DNA from: a bacterium | Lineage (GTDB): Bacteria; Spirochaetota; JAHITG01 | DNA: 23,871 bases | Direction: 5' to 3' | Assembly (NCBI GenBank): GCA_028711675.1 | Contig: JAQTRT010000010.1 | Coordinates: 1-23,871 of the forward strand | Shown here: piece after piece, positions 7,834-14,871 of the stretch | Layout of the letters: every line of letters starts with the position of its first letter | Numbering within the stretch: position 1 is the first letter of the stretch | Translations under genes and position numbers: made by a program | The notes under the pieces: model-generated | Databases searched by the model: none | What the model saw: the letters and a program-made list of their open reading frames with translations, nothing else | What the model was told of the DNA's origin: nothing

Positions 7834-8295
7834 ATGTTCCTTTACCTGGTGCAACATGCCGAATCTTTATCCAAAGAAATGGACCAGACCCAGCCGCTCT
7901 CTGAAAAAGGGAAAAACGATATTAACCGGCTGGCAGATTCTCTGTTCAAATTAAAGATCCCGCTGGACCAGATCATCCATAGCACAAAATTGCGTGCCAG
8001 GCAGACAGCCGAAGTCTTAGGCGCGAAGCTGAATCCTCCCCAGGGTTATTCCGAACAGGAAGGGCTTTCCCCGCTTGATGAACCCATGATCTGGTTAAAA
8101 GGCATTCTGGCTATGAACAAGAACCTGATGCTCGTTGGACACCTGCCCCATCTGGAAAAGCTCATTTCCCTTGTCCTGGGCTTTGCGCCGGAAAAGAAGA
8201 CGGTCTCTTTCCAGCGCGGCTGCTGCGTCTGCCTGAAAAAGGAGGAAAGCGGTTCCTGGTCGATCCAATGGATGATCGTGCCTGAAATCATTTAA
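7834..8295 (+). CDS. sixA: SixA-like phosphohistidine phosphatase (histidine phosphatase superfamily)
   Basis: A 153-residue single-domain protein matching the SixA branch, whose members remove phosphate from phosphohistidine, for example on histidine phosphotransfer domains. The nucleophile motif is LVQHAES, with H8 as the expected phosphorylated residue. It has Q7 where most of the superfamily has arginine (RHG/RHA). Other landmarks are PLSEKG (21-26), the basic STKLRARQTAEVL (50-62) and the second catalytic histidine in LVGHLPHL (H103). The ATG has a strong AGGAGGT site. It converges on the PEGA gene with a 12-base gap. The Q for R change also occurs in some SixA-like proteins, so activity is plausible but not certain. 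Confidence 0.85.
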   Translation: MFLYLVQHAESLSKEMDQTQPLSEKGKNDINRLADSLFKLKIPLDQIIHSTKLRARQTAEVLGAKLNPPQGYSEQEGLSPLDEPMIWLKGILAMNKNLMLVGHLPHLEKLISLVLGFAPEKKTVSFQRGCCVCLKKEESGSWSIQWMIVPEII

Positions 8296-8307
8296 ATCAC
8301 ACTCCGC

Positions 8308-11300
8308 TTAATCGAACAGGTTAATAGCTATGCCGACAGTGAGGCAGACACCGGAAGCAATGGCTGTACCGTTCCGGATCTCATGCCACTGGTGCCTCTT
8401 TTTACTGTCATGAGCTTTTAAAGCCTGCTCCTCTTCATACCAGGAATAACCCGCCGTAGCTAAACACGCTGCAGAAACAATATACCAGAAAGCAGGTTTG
8501 GAAAGTATGGGTACGCTCATAAAGCAGCAGTCGCTGCCCGGGACCAGCTGGGCATTCACGTACTCGGTCTGCCTGCCGTAGATCTGGACAAACGTAGAGA
8601 AGCTCTTATATCCTTTTTCGGTAATGCGTAAACTGTATTTATCCTCAGGCAGACCGCTGATCAAAAGAGGCGTGACACCCTTGAACACGCTGTTCAGGTA
8701 AACCTTGGCGTTCCGCGGATTGGAATCGACCTGGAGTGCTCCTTTTTCTTTTTCCATAAGGGAAGCTGACAAGGCCGTGAGCTGGCCGTCCCTGATCTGG
8801 GCTGTCTGGGAAAGATCATGATAACCGTTTTTCCGCACTTTAACCGTATGGTAGCCTGCCGTGATATTCCTGATGGTCTGGCCTGATTCACCGCGCTTCT
8901 GCTCATCCACCAGCACTTCGCAGCCGGGCGGCGAAGCGTTCACGAGCAAGTCGCCTTTCATGGCTTCGAGCTGGGCAGAGACCGTGGAAGGCTCGCATTT
9001 GGAAAAAGCCGTCTTCTGCTGCCAGGCACGGAACCCGTTCTTGGCGAACGAGACAGTATATGTAGCGTCAGGAAGATTGTTATATTCACAGGGCGTGACA
9101 CCGATGATCTTATTGTTCAGAGAGACCTCTGCCTGGGAAGGAGTGGAAAGGAAGCTCACTTTCCTGATCTCCTGCTTAAGTGTATAGGTCTGGCTGATGT
9201 TCTCTTTGCCGGTCACGGTCAGGCCTGTGCTGAAATTCTGGTAACCTTCTTTTTTTAAATTCAGGACATATTCGCCTGCCAGGAGCTTGAATTGGCCTGG
9301 CGTAGTGCCGTAACTTTTATTGTTCACCAGGAGCTCTGCCTGCTGTGGATAGGAATTGATGCTCACCAGGGACTCAAGGGGAAGAAGGTCAAAGCTCATT
9401 TTAGAGATATCGCCTGAACGGAGCTGGAGAGCATCTGACCCGGACTGGTAATTCTGTTTCTCCACCCTTACGTTATATTGATCCGGGTCCAGTTTCAGGG
9501 CCAGTAAAGTGCGGCCCAGGAACTTATCATTGATATAAACCATGGCATCAGAAGGCTCGGTAGAGATGATCAGCACTCCTTTCTCGATAACAGGCTGCTG
9601 CGGCGCGGGCTGAGGAGCAGGCTGGGGCACCGGCTGAGGGATTGGCTGAAGTGTTGGCTGCGGTACGGCCTGCGCTGCAGGCTGAGTCACTGGCTGTGCA
9701 GTTGTCTGGGATGTGGTCTGTGGGGCAGGCTGGGGTGTTGGCTGCGGTACAGGTTGCGGTACAGGCTGAGGAACGGTTGCGGGAGCCGGGGCAGGTTTTT
9801 CTTTCAGGCTGAACGAGAGCTCTTCCACAGCACCCGGCTTTAACACGACCTCGTTGGTCTGGGTAAAATATCCGTCCTTGACCAGCACAATACCGATCTT
9901 TCCGGGCTGGAGATTATCCGAGACAAACGGGGTAGAGCCGTAATTGACATTGTTTAAAAGGAGCTGGGCCTTGTCCGGTTTGGAATTGACCATGAGCGTC
10001 CCCTTTTTCAGATTAAGCACAAGGTCCCGCTTCACATGCGAACCGACCGCGATCTCCAGTATCTCATTATAGTCATTATAATCTTTCTTTTTCACGGAAA
10101 GGTTATAGGTTCCGATATCCAGTTTGTACCCGCTGAGAGGCGTCTTCCCAACCAGCACGTTATCCAGATAACATTCCGCATCATCAGGCGATGTAATAAG
10201 AGTAAGGAGACCGCTCTCTTTCAGGAGAGTGAATGTATATTCCTTGGTCTTCTCCTGCTCCACTTCGATATCATTGGCCAGGTCATTAAAACCCTTTTTC
10301 CTGAGGAGCAGCTTATGGAGCCCGGCATTCAGGTTCTTTGCCAGAAAAGGTGTCTTGCCAATGGGAATATTGTCTATCAGGATATCCGCGCCATCCGGGA
10401 GGGAGTGAAGCTTCACATTACCCGGATACACTTCTTTTTCAAAATTGAAATTAACGGTCTGGGGGGCTTCGGAATCGAGTACGGCAACTGCAGTCACAGG
10501 CTTATAACCGGCCAGTTCAGCCTTGATCCTGTATGAGCCCAGGTCAAGCTTATCTTTCTGAAGAGGAGACATTCCGGACAGCTCGTTATTGATCCAGATA
10601 CGCGCACTGGCAGGAGAGGTGGTAATGACAAGGCCGGACTGTATCTTTTCAAGCACGATGTTCACGAGAAGATCGGGCCTGTAATCAACAGCGAACTGAA
10701 GGTTCCTGTAGGTCTTATACCCCTGTTTCTGCAAGGTCAGCTGGTATGTGCCCAGTTTCATTTTCCTGGCAAGCGGGGTCTGGCCGATGTTCTCGTTATC
10801 AAGGATGACCAGTGCGTTCTCAGGCACTGACCTGATCTCCACTTTCACTTCAGAGATAGGCGTCTCTGTCTCGGCCCTGATCTTGTTCGAAGTAAGTTTC
10901 TGCCATTGTTCTTTGGCCTGGATTGCATTACGTTTGCCCGGTTTGGTCTTATCCTTATCTTTATCCTTGCTCATGTCCATGTTATTTTCTTTCACTTTTA
11001 CCAGGCCTACAGCCACATAATAATAGACCGCTGCTTTGGCGATCTTATCATCCACGAACCTGGTCTCCTTTACATTACCCGTTTTTTTAAACATCCCGTC
11101 TTTTTCAACAGATCTGTAGATAACAAAATGTTCAACATTGAGCTCAGGCATGTTAATAATAATATTATCTTTGTTCACCGTAGCGGTGATAATGAAATCC
11201 CCGGTATCCGGGAACTGCTGTTCCTCACCCAGGTGCAGGCCAGGATCAGCCGCGAAAAGGATGATAGCCGGTATGATAAAAAAAAAGATAATGAGTATTT

Positions 11301-11310
11301 TCAGCTTCAT
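8308..11310 (-). CDS. Secreted or envelope protein with ten PEGA repeats
   Basis: A 1000-residue protein. A signal peptide or N-terminal anchor covers residues 1-21 (KILIIFFFIIPAIILFA). A fibronectin-III-like domain spans about 35-110, and a Lys/Asp-rich linker covers 110-135. Five PEGA repeats occupy about 155-502, a Pro/Gln linker 504-573, and five more PEGA repeats 578-923. Each PEGA repeat of about 66-70 residues shows S-x-P-x-x-A-x-x-x-[IL]-[ND]-[ND]...G-x-T-P...L..G.Y...[LV]...GY. Two hydrophobic segments lie at about 938-957 and 981-999. PEGA domains are small beta folds common in envelope proteins; the likely role here is structural or adhesive in the periplasm or at the surface. The GGGAGGA site lies 5 bases before the ATG. 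It is monocistronic, with its own promoter. Confidence 0.9.
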   Translation of the reverse strand: MKLKILIIFFFIIPAIILFAADPGLHLGEEQQFPDTGDFIITATVNKDNIIINMPELNVEHFVIYRSVEKDGMFKKTGNVKETRFVDDKIAKAAVYYYVAVGLVKVKENNMDMSKDKDKDKTKPGKRNAIQAKEQWQKLTSNKIRAETETPISEVKVEIRSVPENALVILDNENIGQTPLARKMKLGTYQLTLQKQGYKTYRNLQFAVDYRPDLLVNIVLEKIQSGLVITTSPASARIWINNELSGMSPLQKDKLDLGSYRIKAELAGYKPVTAVAVLDSEAPQTVNFNFEKEVYPGNVKLHSLPDGADILIDNIPIGKTPFLAKNLNAGLHKLLLRKKGFNDLANDIEVEQEKTKEYTFTLLKESGLLTLITSPDDAECYLDNVLVGKTPLSGYKLDIGTYNLSVKKKDYNDYNEILEIAVGSHVKRDLVLNLKKGTLMVNSKPDKAQLLLNNVNYGSTPFVSDNLQPGKIGIVLVKDGYFTQTNEVVLKPGAVEELSFSLKEKPAPAPATVPQPVPQPVPQPTPQPAPQTTSQTTAQPVTQPAAQAVPQPTLQPIPQPVPQPAPQPAPQQPVIEKGVLIISTEPSDAMVYINDKFLGRTLLALKLDPDQYNVRVEKQNYQSGSDALQLRSGDISKMSFDLLPLESLVSINSYPQQAELLVNNKSYGTTPGQFKLLAGEYVLNLKKEGYQNFSTGLTVTGKENISQTYTLKQEIRKVSFLSTPSQAEVSLNNKIIGVTPCEYNNLPDATYTVSFAKNGFRAWQQKTAFSKCEPSTVSAQLEAMKGDLLVNASPPGCEVLVDEQKRGESGQTIRNITAGYHTVKVRKNGYHDLSQTAQIRDGQLTALSASLMEKEKGALQVDSNPRNAKVYLNSVFKGVTPLLISGLPEDKYSLRITEKGYKSFSTFVQIYGRQTEYVNAQLVPGSDCCFMSVPILSKPAFWYIVSAACLATAGYSWYEEEQALKAHDSKKRHQWHEIRNGTAIASGVCLTVGIAINLFD
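9591..9772. repeat. Imperfect 12-base tandem repeat encoding a Pro/Gln linker
   Basis: About fifteen degenerate tetrapeptide units of the PQPx type (PQPV, PQPT, PQPA, with TQPA and SQTT variants) lie inside the PEGA gene between the fifth and sixth repeats. The underlying DNA repeats with a 12-base period, so the linker length could vary between strains by slippage without a frameshift. Confidence 0.75.
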
Positions 11311-11346
11311 AAATCCTCCCCGAAAGAAATTAACGCCTTCGGAATT

Positions 11347-11374
11347 AATATAGCATGAATTTTTCGGGTTTCAA
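11347..11374 (-). promoter_or_regulatory. Promoter of the PEGA gene
   Basis: On the minus strand TTGAAA (11374-11369) and TATATT (11352-11347) are separated by 16 bases, with an extended -10 TGC just before TATATT. RNA would start near 11340, giving a leader of about 30 bases that holds the GGGAGGA ribosome binding site. Confidence 0.55.
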
Positions 11375-11418
11375 TATTTTTTTTGCAGTGCAGAAGAGCC
11401 AGGATCAGTGTACCGAAA

Positions 11419-11529
11419 CATTACTTCGTACCATTACTTCGTACGGTACCGGCACCGGTTCGATTAATTTGCCCGGTTTTCTGGAAAAATAACAGTATTT
11501 TTTCGTTGTACGTTGTACGGTACCGGCAC
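11419..11529 (-). repeat. Paired direct-repeat element, copy C (inverted relative to A and B)
   Basis: Read on the minus strand, a full unit lies at 11529-11508 and the conserved core of a second (GTGCCGGTACCGTAC) at 11455-11441. Period is 74 bases, as in copies A and B. The left end carries an extra 13-base tandem duplication, CATTACTTCGTAC, at 11419-11431 and 11432-11444. It sits between the PEGA promoter and the end of the MerR-type gene. Confidence 0.7.
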
Positions 11530-11542
11530 CACACCCACAATC

Positions 11543-12373
11543 TCACTCATAAGGCAGAATGAGTTCGGTCAAATACTTTTTCGGATTACCCCTGAAGATG
11601 AAACCCGGGCCTTTGATATAACATTCGCGCACAGGCAGTTTTAATTCAAGCTTCCGCGACCGGAACTCCTCGTATAATTTCGTGTAGCTCCTGTGGAGTT
11701 CCTCATACGGGCCTTTATGGACAAGGGTAAGTACTTTACCGCCTTTCAGGAGCCTGTAACCGGCATTCACGTTCGCGTCAAGTATGATCTCTTCAATGAG
11801 CTTCTCAAATTCAGGCCTCTTCTCCACCTCGACACAGGCCTCGATATCAGCGCCTTCTTCTTTATATTCGCCGTCATAATAAAGCGAGAACGCGCCCCTG
11901 CTGAAACGCCCGAATTTCCTGAAAAGCAGGTTAAAATACCTTCCCACATCAACATATCTGCCCTTGAACCTGACAGAGCAAATATAGATATCCGGGATCA
12001 CCTTCTCCTGCACCTCTTCCGGATATTCCGCTCTCCTGCTCTTCGTGCTCTTCAAGAGAATACTGAGCGATTCCTGCCTGGCCTTGAATTCCCGGATAGA
12101 CCCGTCAATTTCCTTTATCTTGCCTTTAAGGTATTTAGCAAGCTGTTTCTCATCCGTGCATTCCGTGACAATGGTCTTGATCTCGTCAAGGGAGAAGCCC
12201 ATATCCCTGAGCAGCCGTATGGTAAGCGCTTTCTGCACAGCTTCGCCGGAATAATACCTGTATTTGGACTGCCCGTCTATTTTATCAGGAACGAGTATGC
12301 CCTTCTCATGGTATATCCTGAGCGCTTTCACAGAGAGCTGCGTGATCCTTGACAATTCACCGATCGCCAGCAT
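11543..12373 (-). CDS. MerR family transcriptional regulator with GyrI-like effector-binding domain
   Basis: A 276-residue cytosolic regulator. The MerR winged helix-turn-helix is at 1-70 (IGELSRITQLSVKALRIYHE, then KYRYYSGEAVQKALTIRLLRDMGFSLDEIK). A dimerising helix covers about 75-112. A GyrI-like (AraC effector-binding/SOUL-type) domain spans about 120-276, with GGKVLTLVHKGPYEELHRSY as its signature. BmrR and TipAL share this layout, in which small hydrophobic ligands bind the C-terminal domain and twist promoter DNA into an active shape. The ligand here is unknown. A GGAGG site lies 8 bases before the ATG. It follows a GyrI-like gene on the same strand, 73 bases away across a REP-like repeat, so a common transcript is likely. 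Confidence 0.9.
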   Translation of the reverse strand: MLAIGELSRITQLSVKALRIYHEKGILVPDKIDGQSKYRYYSGEAVQKALTIRLLRDMGFSLDEIKTIVTECTDEKQLAKYLKGKIKEIDGSIREFKARQESLSILLKSTKSRRAEYPEEVQEKVIPDIYICSVRFKGRYVDVGRYFNLLFRKFGRFSRGAFSLYYDGEYKEEGADIEACVEVEKRPEFEKLIEEIILDANVNAGYRLLKGGKVLTLVHKGPYEELHRSYTKLYEEFRSRKLELKLPVRECYIKGPGFIFRGNPKKYLTELILPYE

Positions 12374-12405
12374 TCATTGAACCTCCATCCGTTTTCTCTT
12401 CCGAT

Positions 12406-12443
12406 TGTCATTGCGAGGCCGTTCTATAGCCGAAGCAATCTCA
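12406..12443. repeat. REP-like intergenic repeat
   Basis: This stretch contains GTCATTGCGAGG and CGAAGCAATCTC, the two ends of a short repeat commonly dispersed between genes in many bacteria. ATTGC and GCAAT form the base of an imperfect hairpin. It fills the gap between the GyrI-like and MerR-type genes. The call rests on recognising the sequence; only this one clear copy is in the window. Confidence 0.5.
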
Positions 12444-12446
12444 CAC

Positions 12447-13088
12447 TTATGCTTTCTTTATCGGCTGTCTTATTATGGTCTTCATCTTCTCCGGCTTTGC
12501 CCGTCTCGGATCGCTCAGATAGATCTCATGATGTTTGCCGTTGAAGGTATATCCTTTCTCCCTGAAGAACTCATGGAGCTTTTTAATGGTAGGCCCTTCA
12601 GCGCTGTAAGGCCCGGTATGCATGATCTGGGCTGCTGCGCCTTCCTTGTAGATGCCGAACCTGGCAAGGTCAAGATACGCCGGGTCTTTCTTCTCCCTTA
12701 CCTTCTCTTTAGCCCTTTTAAAATCATCTTCCGTGACCCTGTCAGGCATGAGTATCATCAGGGTCCATTTCCATTCATCCTTCCGGCCGGCTGCATAAGC
12801 CGTTATATCATCCGCGCACCAGAGGCCTGAGAGCGGGGGCACGGAAAAATCATACGGGTCATCCTTATCAAGCTTTAATGTGAACTTAATGGTGAACGCG
12901 ATACCGTACAGTACCTGAATCTTCTCGCCGAATTCCTTGGCCGTATTAGGGTTACCCTCACCGTCAATCATGATGTACTTCAGATCCGGCACATTAATGA
13001 TCTCCGGCTCATTCTTGGGCGCGTTAAAAAGGAATTTGAACTCCTTTTTAAAATCGAACTTCGTAACCTTCTTTTTCGCTGTTTTCAT
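12447..13088 (-). CDS. GyrI-like small-molecule-binding domain protein
   Basis: A 213-residue protein consisting of a stand-alone GyrI-like domain preceded by a lysine-rich leader. The characteristic core is IINVPDLKYIMIDGEGNP near residue 30, and AAAQIMHTGPYSAEGPTIKKLHEF then YTFNGKHHEIYLSDPRRA in the C-terminal half. Proteins of this group bind small hydrophobic molecules, and some inhibit gyrase or hydrolyse xenobiotics; which applies here is unknown. A perfect AAAGGAGGT site lies 7 bases before the ATG. Its neighbour is a regulator carrying the same domain fused to a MerR helix-turn-helix, so a shared ligand is a reasonable inference. Confidence 0.88.
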   Translation of the reverse strand: MKTAKKKVTKFDFKKEFKFLFNAPKNEPEIINVPDLKYIMIDGEGNPNTAKEFGEKIQVLYGIAFTIKFTLKLDKDDPYDFSVPPLSGLWCADDITAYAAGRKDEWKWTLMILMPDRVTEDDFKRAKEKVREKKDPAYLDLARFGIYKEGAAAQIMHTGPYSAEGPTIKKLHEFFREKGYTFNGKHHEIYLSDPRRAKPEKMKTIIRQPIKKA

Positions 13089-13166
13089 GGCCTTACCTCC
13101 TTTAATATATTGATTTTTTCTCTTCTTTCAACAATAAATTCGCCCTGCTTTGGTGAGGATGATTTC

Positions 13167-13625
13167 CTAGAACTTCATGATCTTCTGGAACTCGCTCCTA
13201 TGCGAATACACATAACTCTGCTGGAATCCCAGGAACCACCCGAACAGAACAATGCTCAGGAGCAGGCCAAGCGCGCCTGTCTTGAAATCGCCTGTCCGGA
13301 ACATATCATACACCAGCACGATCAGGTTCAGGGTCATGATGATATGGCTTATCTGGGGAATGATGTTCCATCCGCCCCATGGAAACACGAAAAGTCCGCC
13401 TGTTCCGAAGAAGAATAGCGGCAGCACAGCCATGTACATCACCAGCCGGGTCTTCAGGACCAGGAAGAGCACATAACCGATAATAAGGGTGATATTGGCC
13501 ACAGCGCACGCATTGAACGTAAGCCACGATATCACGCCGACCCGGGCCATACCCAGGAAGAACCAGGTGCTCTGCAGAGCAGCCAGCAGCACCAGCACGA
13601 TCAGAACCGTTCTTAAAGCGTTCAT
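13167..13625 (-). CDS. Small integral membrane protein of unknown function
   Basis: A 152-residue protein with about five hydrophobic segments (TVLIVLVLLAALQS; WLTFNACAVANITLIIGYVL; MYMAVLPLFFFGTGGLF; ISHIIMTLNLIVLVYDMF; LGLLLSIVLFGWFLGFQ) and short loops. I do not recognise a family. The ATG at 13625 is chosen over one four codons upstream (13637), because the upstream ATG is part of the sequence ATGGAGG whose GGAGG is the ribosome binding site, 5 bases before 13625. It lies 78 bases upstream of the GyrI-like gene on the same strand and shares a promoter with the small leader ORF. Confidence 0.75.
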   Translation of the reverse strand: MNALRTVLIVLVLLAALQSTWFFLGMARVGVISWLTFNACAVANITLIIGYVLFLVLKTRLVMYMAVLPLFFFGTGGLFVFPWGGWNIIPQISHIIMTLNLIVLVYDMFRTGDFKTGALGLLLSIVLFGWFLGFQQSYVYSHRSEFQKIMKF

Positions 13626-13651
13626 AAAAACCTCCATTTAAAATATTTGAT

Positions 13652-13705
13652 CTAAGCTTTTCCATATTCAAAGTCCCTTGGATTTCCAATCCCTTTTTCG
13701 AACAT
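13652..13705 (-). CDS. Possible 17-residue leader peptide ORF
   Basis: The frame ATG...TAG encodes MFEKGIGNPRDFEYGKA. It is supported by an exact AAGGAGG 6 bases before the ATG and by a promoter (TTGACT/TATAAT) that would start RNA about 29 bases upstream. It ends 26 bases before the start of the membrane protein. It could be a regulatory leader, a small functional peptide, or the stub of a deleted gene. There is no hydrophobic segment. Confidence 0.4.
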   Translation of the reverse strand: MFEKGIGNPRDFEYGKA

Positions 13706-13740
13706 ACTACCTCCTTGAAAGTACTAACCTACTATTAATT

Positions 13741-13771
13741 ATTATAGGGTCTGTCCCCGGGGCAGAGTCAA
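13741..13771 (-). promoter_or_regulatory. Candidate promoter for the leader ORF/membrane protein/GyrI/MerR group
   Basis: On the minus strand TTGACT (13771-13766) and a perfect TATAAT (13746-13741) are separated by 19 bases. The spacer is GC-rich and lies inside a REP-like repeat containing the palindrome CCCCGGGG. Spacing is longer than ideal, which often marks promoters controlled by MerR-type regulators. The MerR-type gene at the end of this group makes that an attractive but unproven link. Confidence 0.45.
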
Positions 13772-13807
13772 GAAGAATTTAATAGGCGGGGTCAGACCTT
13801 GACATTC
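13747..13807. repeat. REP-like inverted pair
   Basis: GGGTCTG at 13747-13753 and CAGACC at about 13791-13796 face each other across about 40 bases. The right half reads GGGGTCAGACCTTGACATTCC, which resembles dispersed repeats linked to REP-associated transposases in other genomes. No such transposase is present here. Confidence 0.45.
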
Positions 13808-13841
13808 CACTTTTTATTTCTGCGGTTCTGAAGGTTAGTTA

Positions 13842-14063
13842 TGGTGCCGGAGGCGAACACATAACACTATTTAAAAACGCATAAAAAAGGCATATTAAAA
13901 AGGCAATATACGGATATTATTGATTATTAATCAAAGTACAGACATGGCTTTCAAATGCAAATAGCAGATAAGGACCGGAATGGATAAAATCACATAAAAA
14001 TCATTCATATTTTATAATAATTGATGATCAATCGGCAATTTGTAATTTGTTCGCCCCTGGCAC
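13842..14063. repeat. MITE-like element with 16-base inverted ends, related to the paired repeats
   Basis: GGTGCCGGAGGCGAAC (13842-13857) and GTTCGCCCCTGGCACC (14048-14063) are inverted copies matching at 14 of 16 positions, enclosing about 190 AT-rich bases. The interior near the left end (AAAAACGCATAAA...GGCATATTA) resembles the spacer of copy B, and TCGGCAATTTGTA near the right end also occurs beside copy A. The interior contains the palindromes TTGATTATTAATCAA (13920-13934) and ATTGATGATCAAT (14020-14032). No coding sequence is seen inside and no target-site duplication is evident. With the REP-like pair it makes up the 422-base gap between 13706 and 14127. Confidence 0.55.
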
Positions 14064-14093
14064 CGAGGACATATGATTCAATCACATAATAAC

Positions 14094-14128
14094 TTGACAT
14101 TATTTATTTTATAATTATAATATAATTA
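14094..14128 (+). promoter_or_regulatory. Promoter and probable operator of brnTA
   Basis: A consensus TTGACA (14094-14099) and a perfect TATAAT (14116-14121) are separated by 16 bases. RNA would start at about 14128, exactly the first base of the brnT ATG, so the transcript is predicted to be leaderless; no Shine-Dalgarno site is present. TAATTAT at 14112-14118 and ATAATTA at 14122-14128 are inverted repeats overlapping the -10 box, a natural site for autorepression by BrnA. Confidence 0.55.
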
Positions 14129-14421
14129 TGGCCATCAGTTTTCAATGGGACCTGAATAAAGATGCATATAACCGAAAAAGACATGGGATATCATTTGATG
14201 AGGCCAGTACTGTGTTTTATGATGAAAATGCTTTATTGATCCATGATCCTGATCATTCCGTGAATGAGAATAGGTATATTCTGATGGGAATAAGCCGAAA
14301 ATTGAATATCCTTATAGTTTGTCATTGCTATAAAGAAAAAAATCAGATCATACGTATCATTTCAGCAAGAAAGGCCACCAGGAAAGAGAAAGAAAAATAT
14401 TTGGAGGCAAGAAAAATATGA
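14128..14421 (+). CDS. brnT: BrnT family toxin (type II toxin-antitoxin)
   Basis: A 97-residue toxin of the BrnT family, RelE-like ribonucleases that halt translation. The family pattern is complete: F-x-W-D at 5-8, the K-R-H-G-I-S-F-D-E-A block at 17-26, V-F-x-D at 29-32, E-x-R-Y at 47-50, and the C-terminal I-R-I-I-S-A-R-K-A-T at 75-84 followed by E/K-rich residues to the end. The length is typical. It overlaps the antitoxin gene by 4 bases (ATGA), in the toxin-first order usual for BrnTA. Confidence 0.93.
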   Translation: MAISFQWDLNKDAYNRKRHGISFDEASTVFYDENALLIHDPDHSVNENRYILMGISRKLNILIVCHCYKEKNQIIRIISARKATRKEKEKYLEARKI

Positions 14422-14627
14422 GAAAAGAATATAATTTTTCGCATGCGGTAAAAAATCCTTATGCCAGGTCCCTTAAAAAGCAGATCACCATACGGATCGA
14501 TCAGGATGCCATAAGTTATTTTAAGATCATGGCATCAGAGACCGGTATTTCCTATCAGAATCTCATTAATCTTTATCTTGCGGATTGCGCGAAGAACCGT
14601 AAGAAACTGGCTGTTAAATACTCATAG
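14418..14627 (+). CDS. brnA: BrnA-like antitoxin (ribbon-helix-helix)
   Basis: A 69-residue antitoxin. The N-terminal 15-20 residues (NFSHAVKNPYARSLKK) should wrap the toxin. Residues about 20-60 form a ribbon-helix-helix DNA-binding unit (KQITIRIDQDAISYFKIMA, then GISYQNLINLYLADCA) expected to bind the brnTA promoter and repress it. The start overlaps the brnT stop, with GGAGG 10 bases upstream inside brnT. Position and fold make the assignment firm, although CopG-like proteins are short and similar to each other. Confidence 0.88.
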   Translation: MRKEYNFSHAVKNPYARSLKKQITIRIDQDAISYFKIMASETGISYQNLINLYLADCAKNRKKLAVKYS

Positions 14628-14676
14628 GCGAACCAGAAAAAAATTCTTTCTTGCTTATTGGGATATGAGATGCAGT

Positions 14677-14694
14677 ATGGGTCTTCAGACCCAT
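14677..14694. repeat. Short hairpin downstream of brnTA
   Basis: ATGGGTCT and AGACCCAT form perfect 8-base arms around TC, 50 bases after the brnA stop codon. No T-run follows on the + strand. It could act as a weak transcription stop or belong to the adjacent palindromic repeat. Confidence 0.4.
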
Positions 14695-14703
14695 TCCTGA
14701 TTT

Positions 14704-14738
14704 CTTCCCCTTCTCCCTCGAGGGGGAAGAAGGGGAAG
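14704..14738. repeat. Palindromic intergenic repeat with a purine/pyrimidine stem
   Basis: CTTCCCCTTCT (14704-14714) pairs with AGAAGGGGAAG (14728-14738), and the interior CCCTCGAGGG is itself a palindrome. It resembles the CCCTCGAGGG...AGAAGGGG repeats dispersed in many bacterial genomes. It lies in a gene-free stretch (14628-14956) that also holds the next palindrome. Confidence 0.45.
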
Positions 14739-14871
14739 TTTGCTTCTGGCTTGAACAAGGGCGGCCTCGCAATGATATTGTAGAAACCCAGATCTGTCTA
14801 CAAGCTTACGTGTTTGCTCCCAGCTCGATGTTTCAAAATGGAATTTCAAGTTTTTGGCTATCTCTTTCCAA

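Noticed and set aside
10036..10536. A 166-codon + strand frame inside the PEGA gene
   Set aside because: Antisense shadow of PEGA repeats; no ribosome binding site and no recognisable domain.
13626..13637. Upstream ATG for the small membrane protein
   Set aside because: That ATG is part of ATGGAGG, whose GGAGG is the ribosome binding site for the ATG at 13625.
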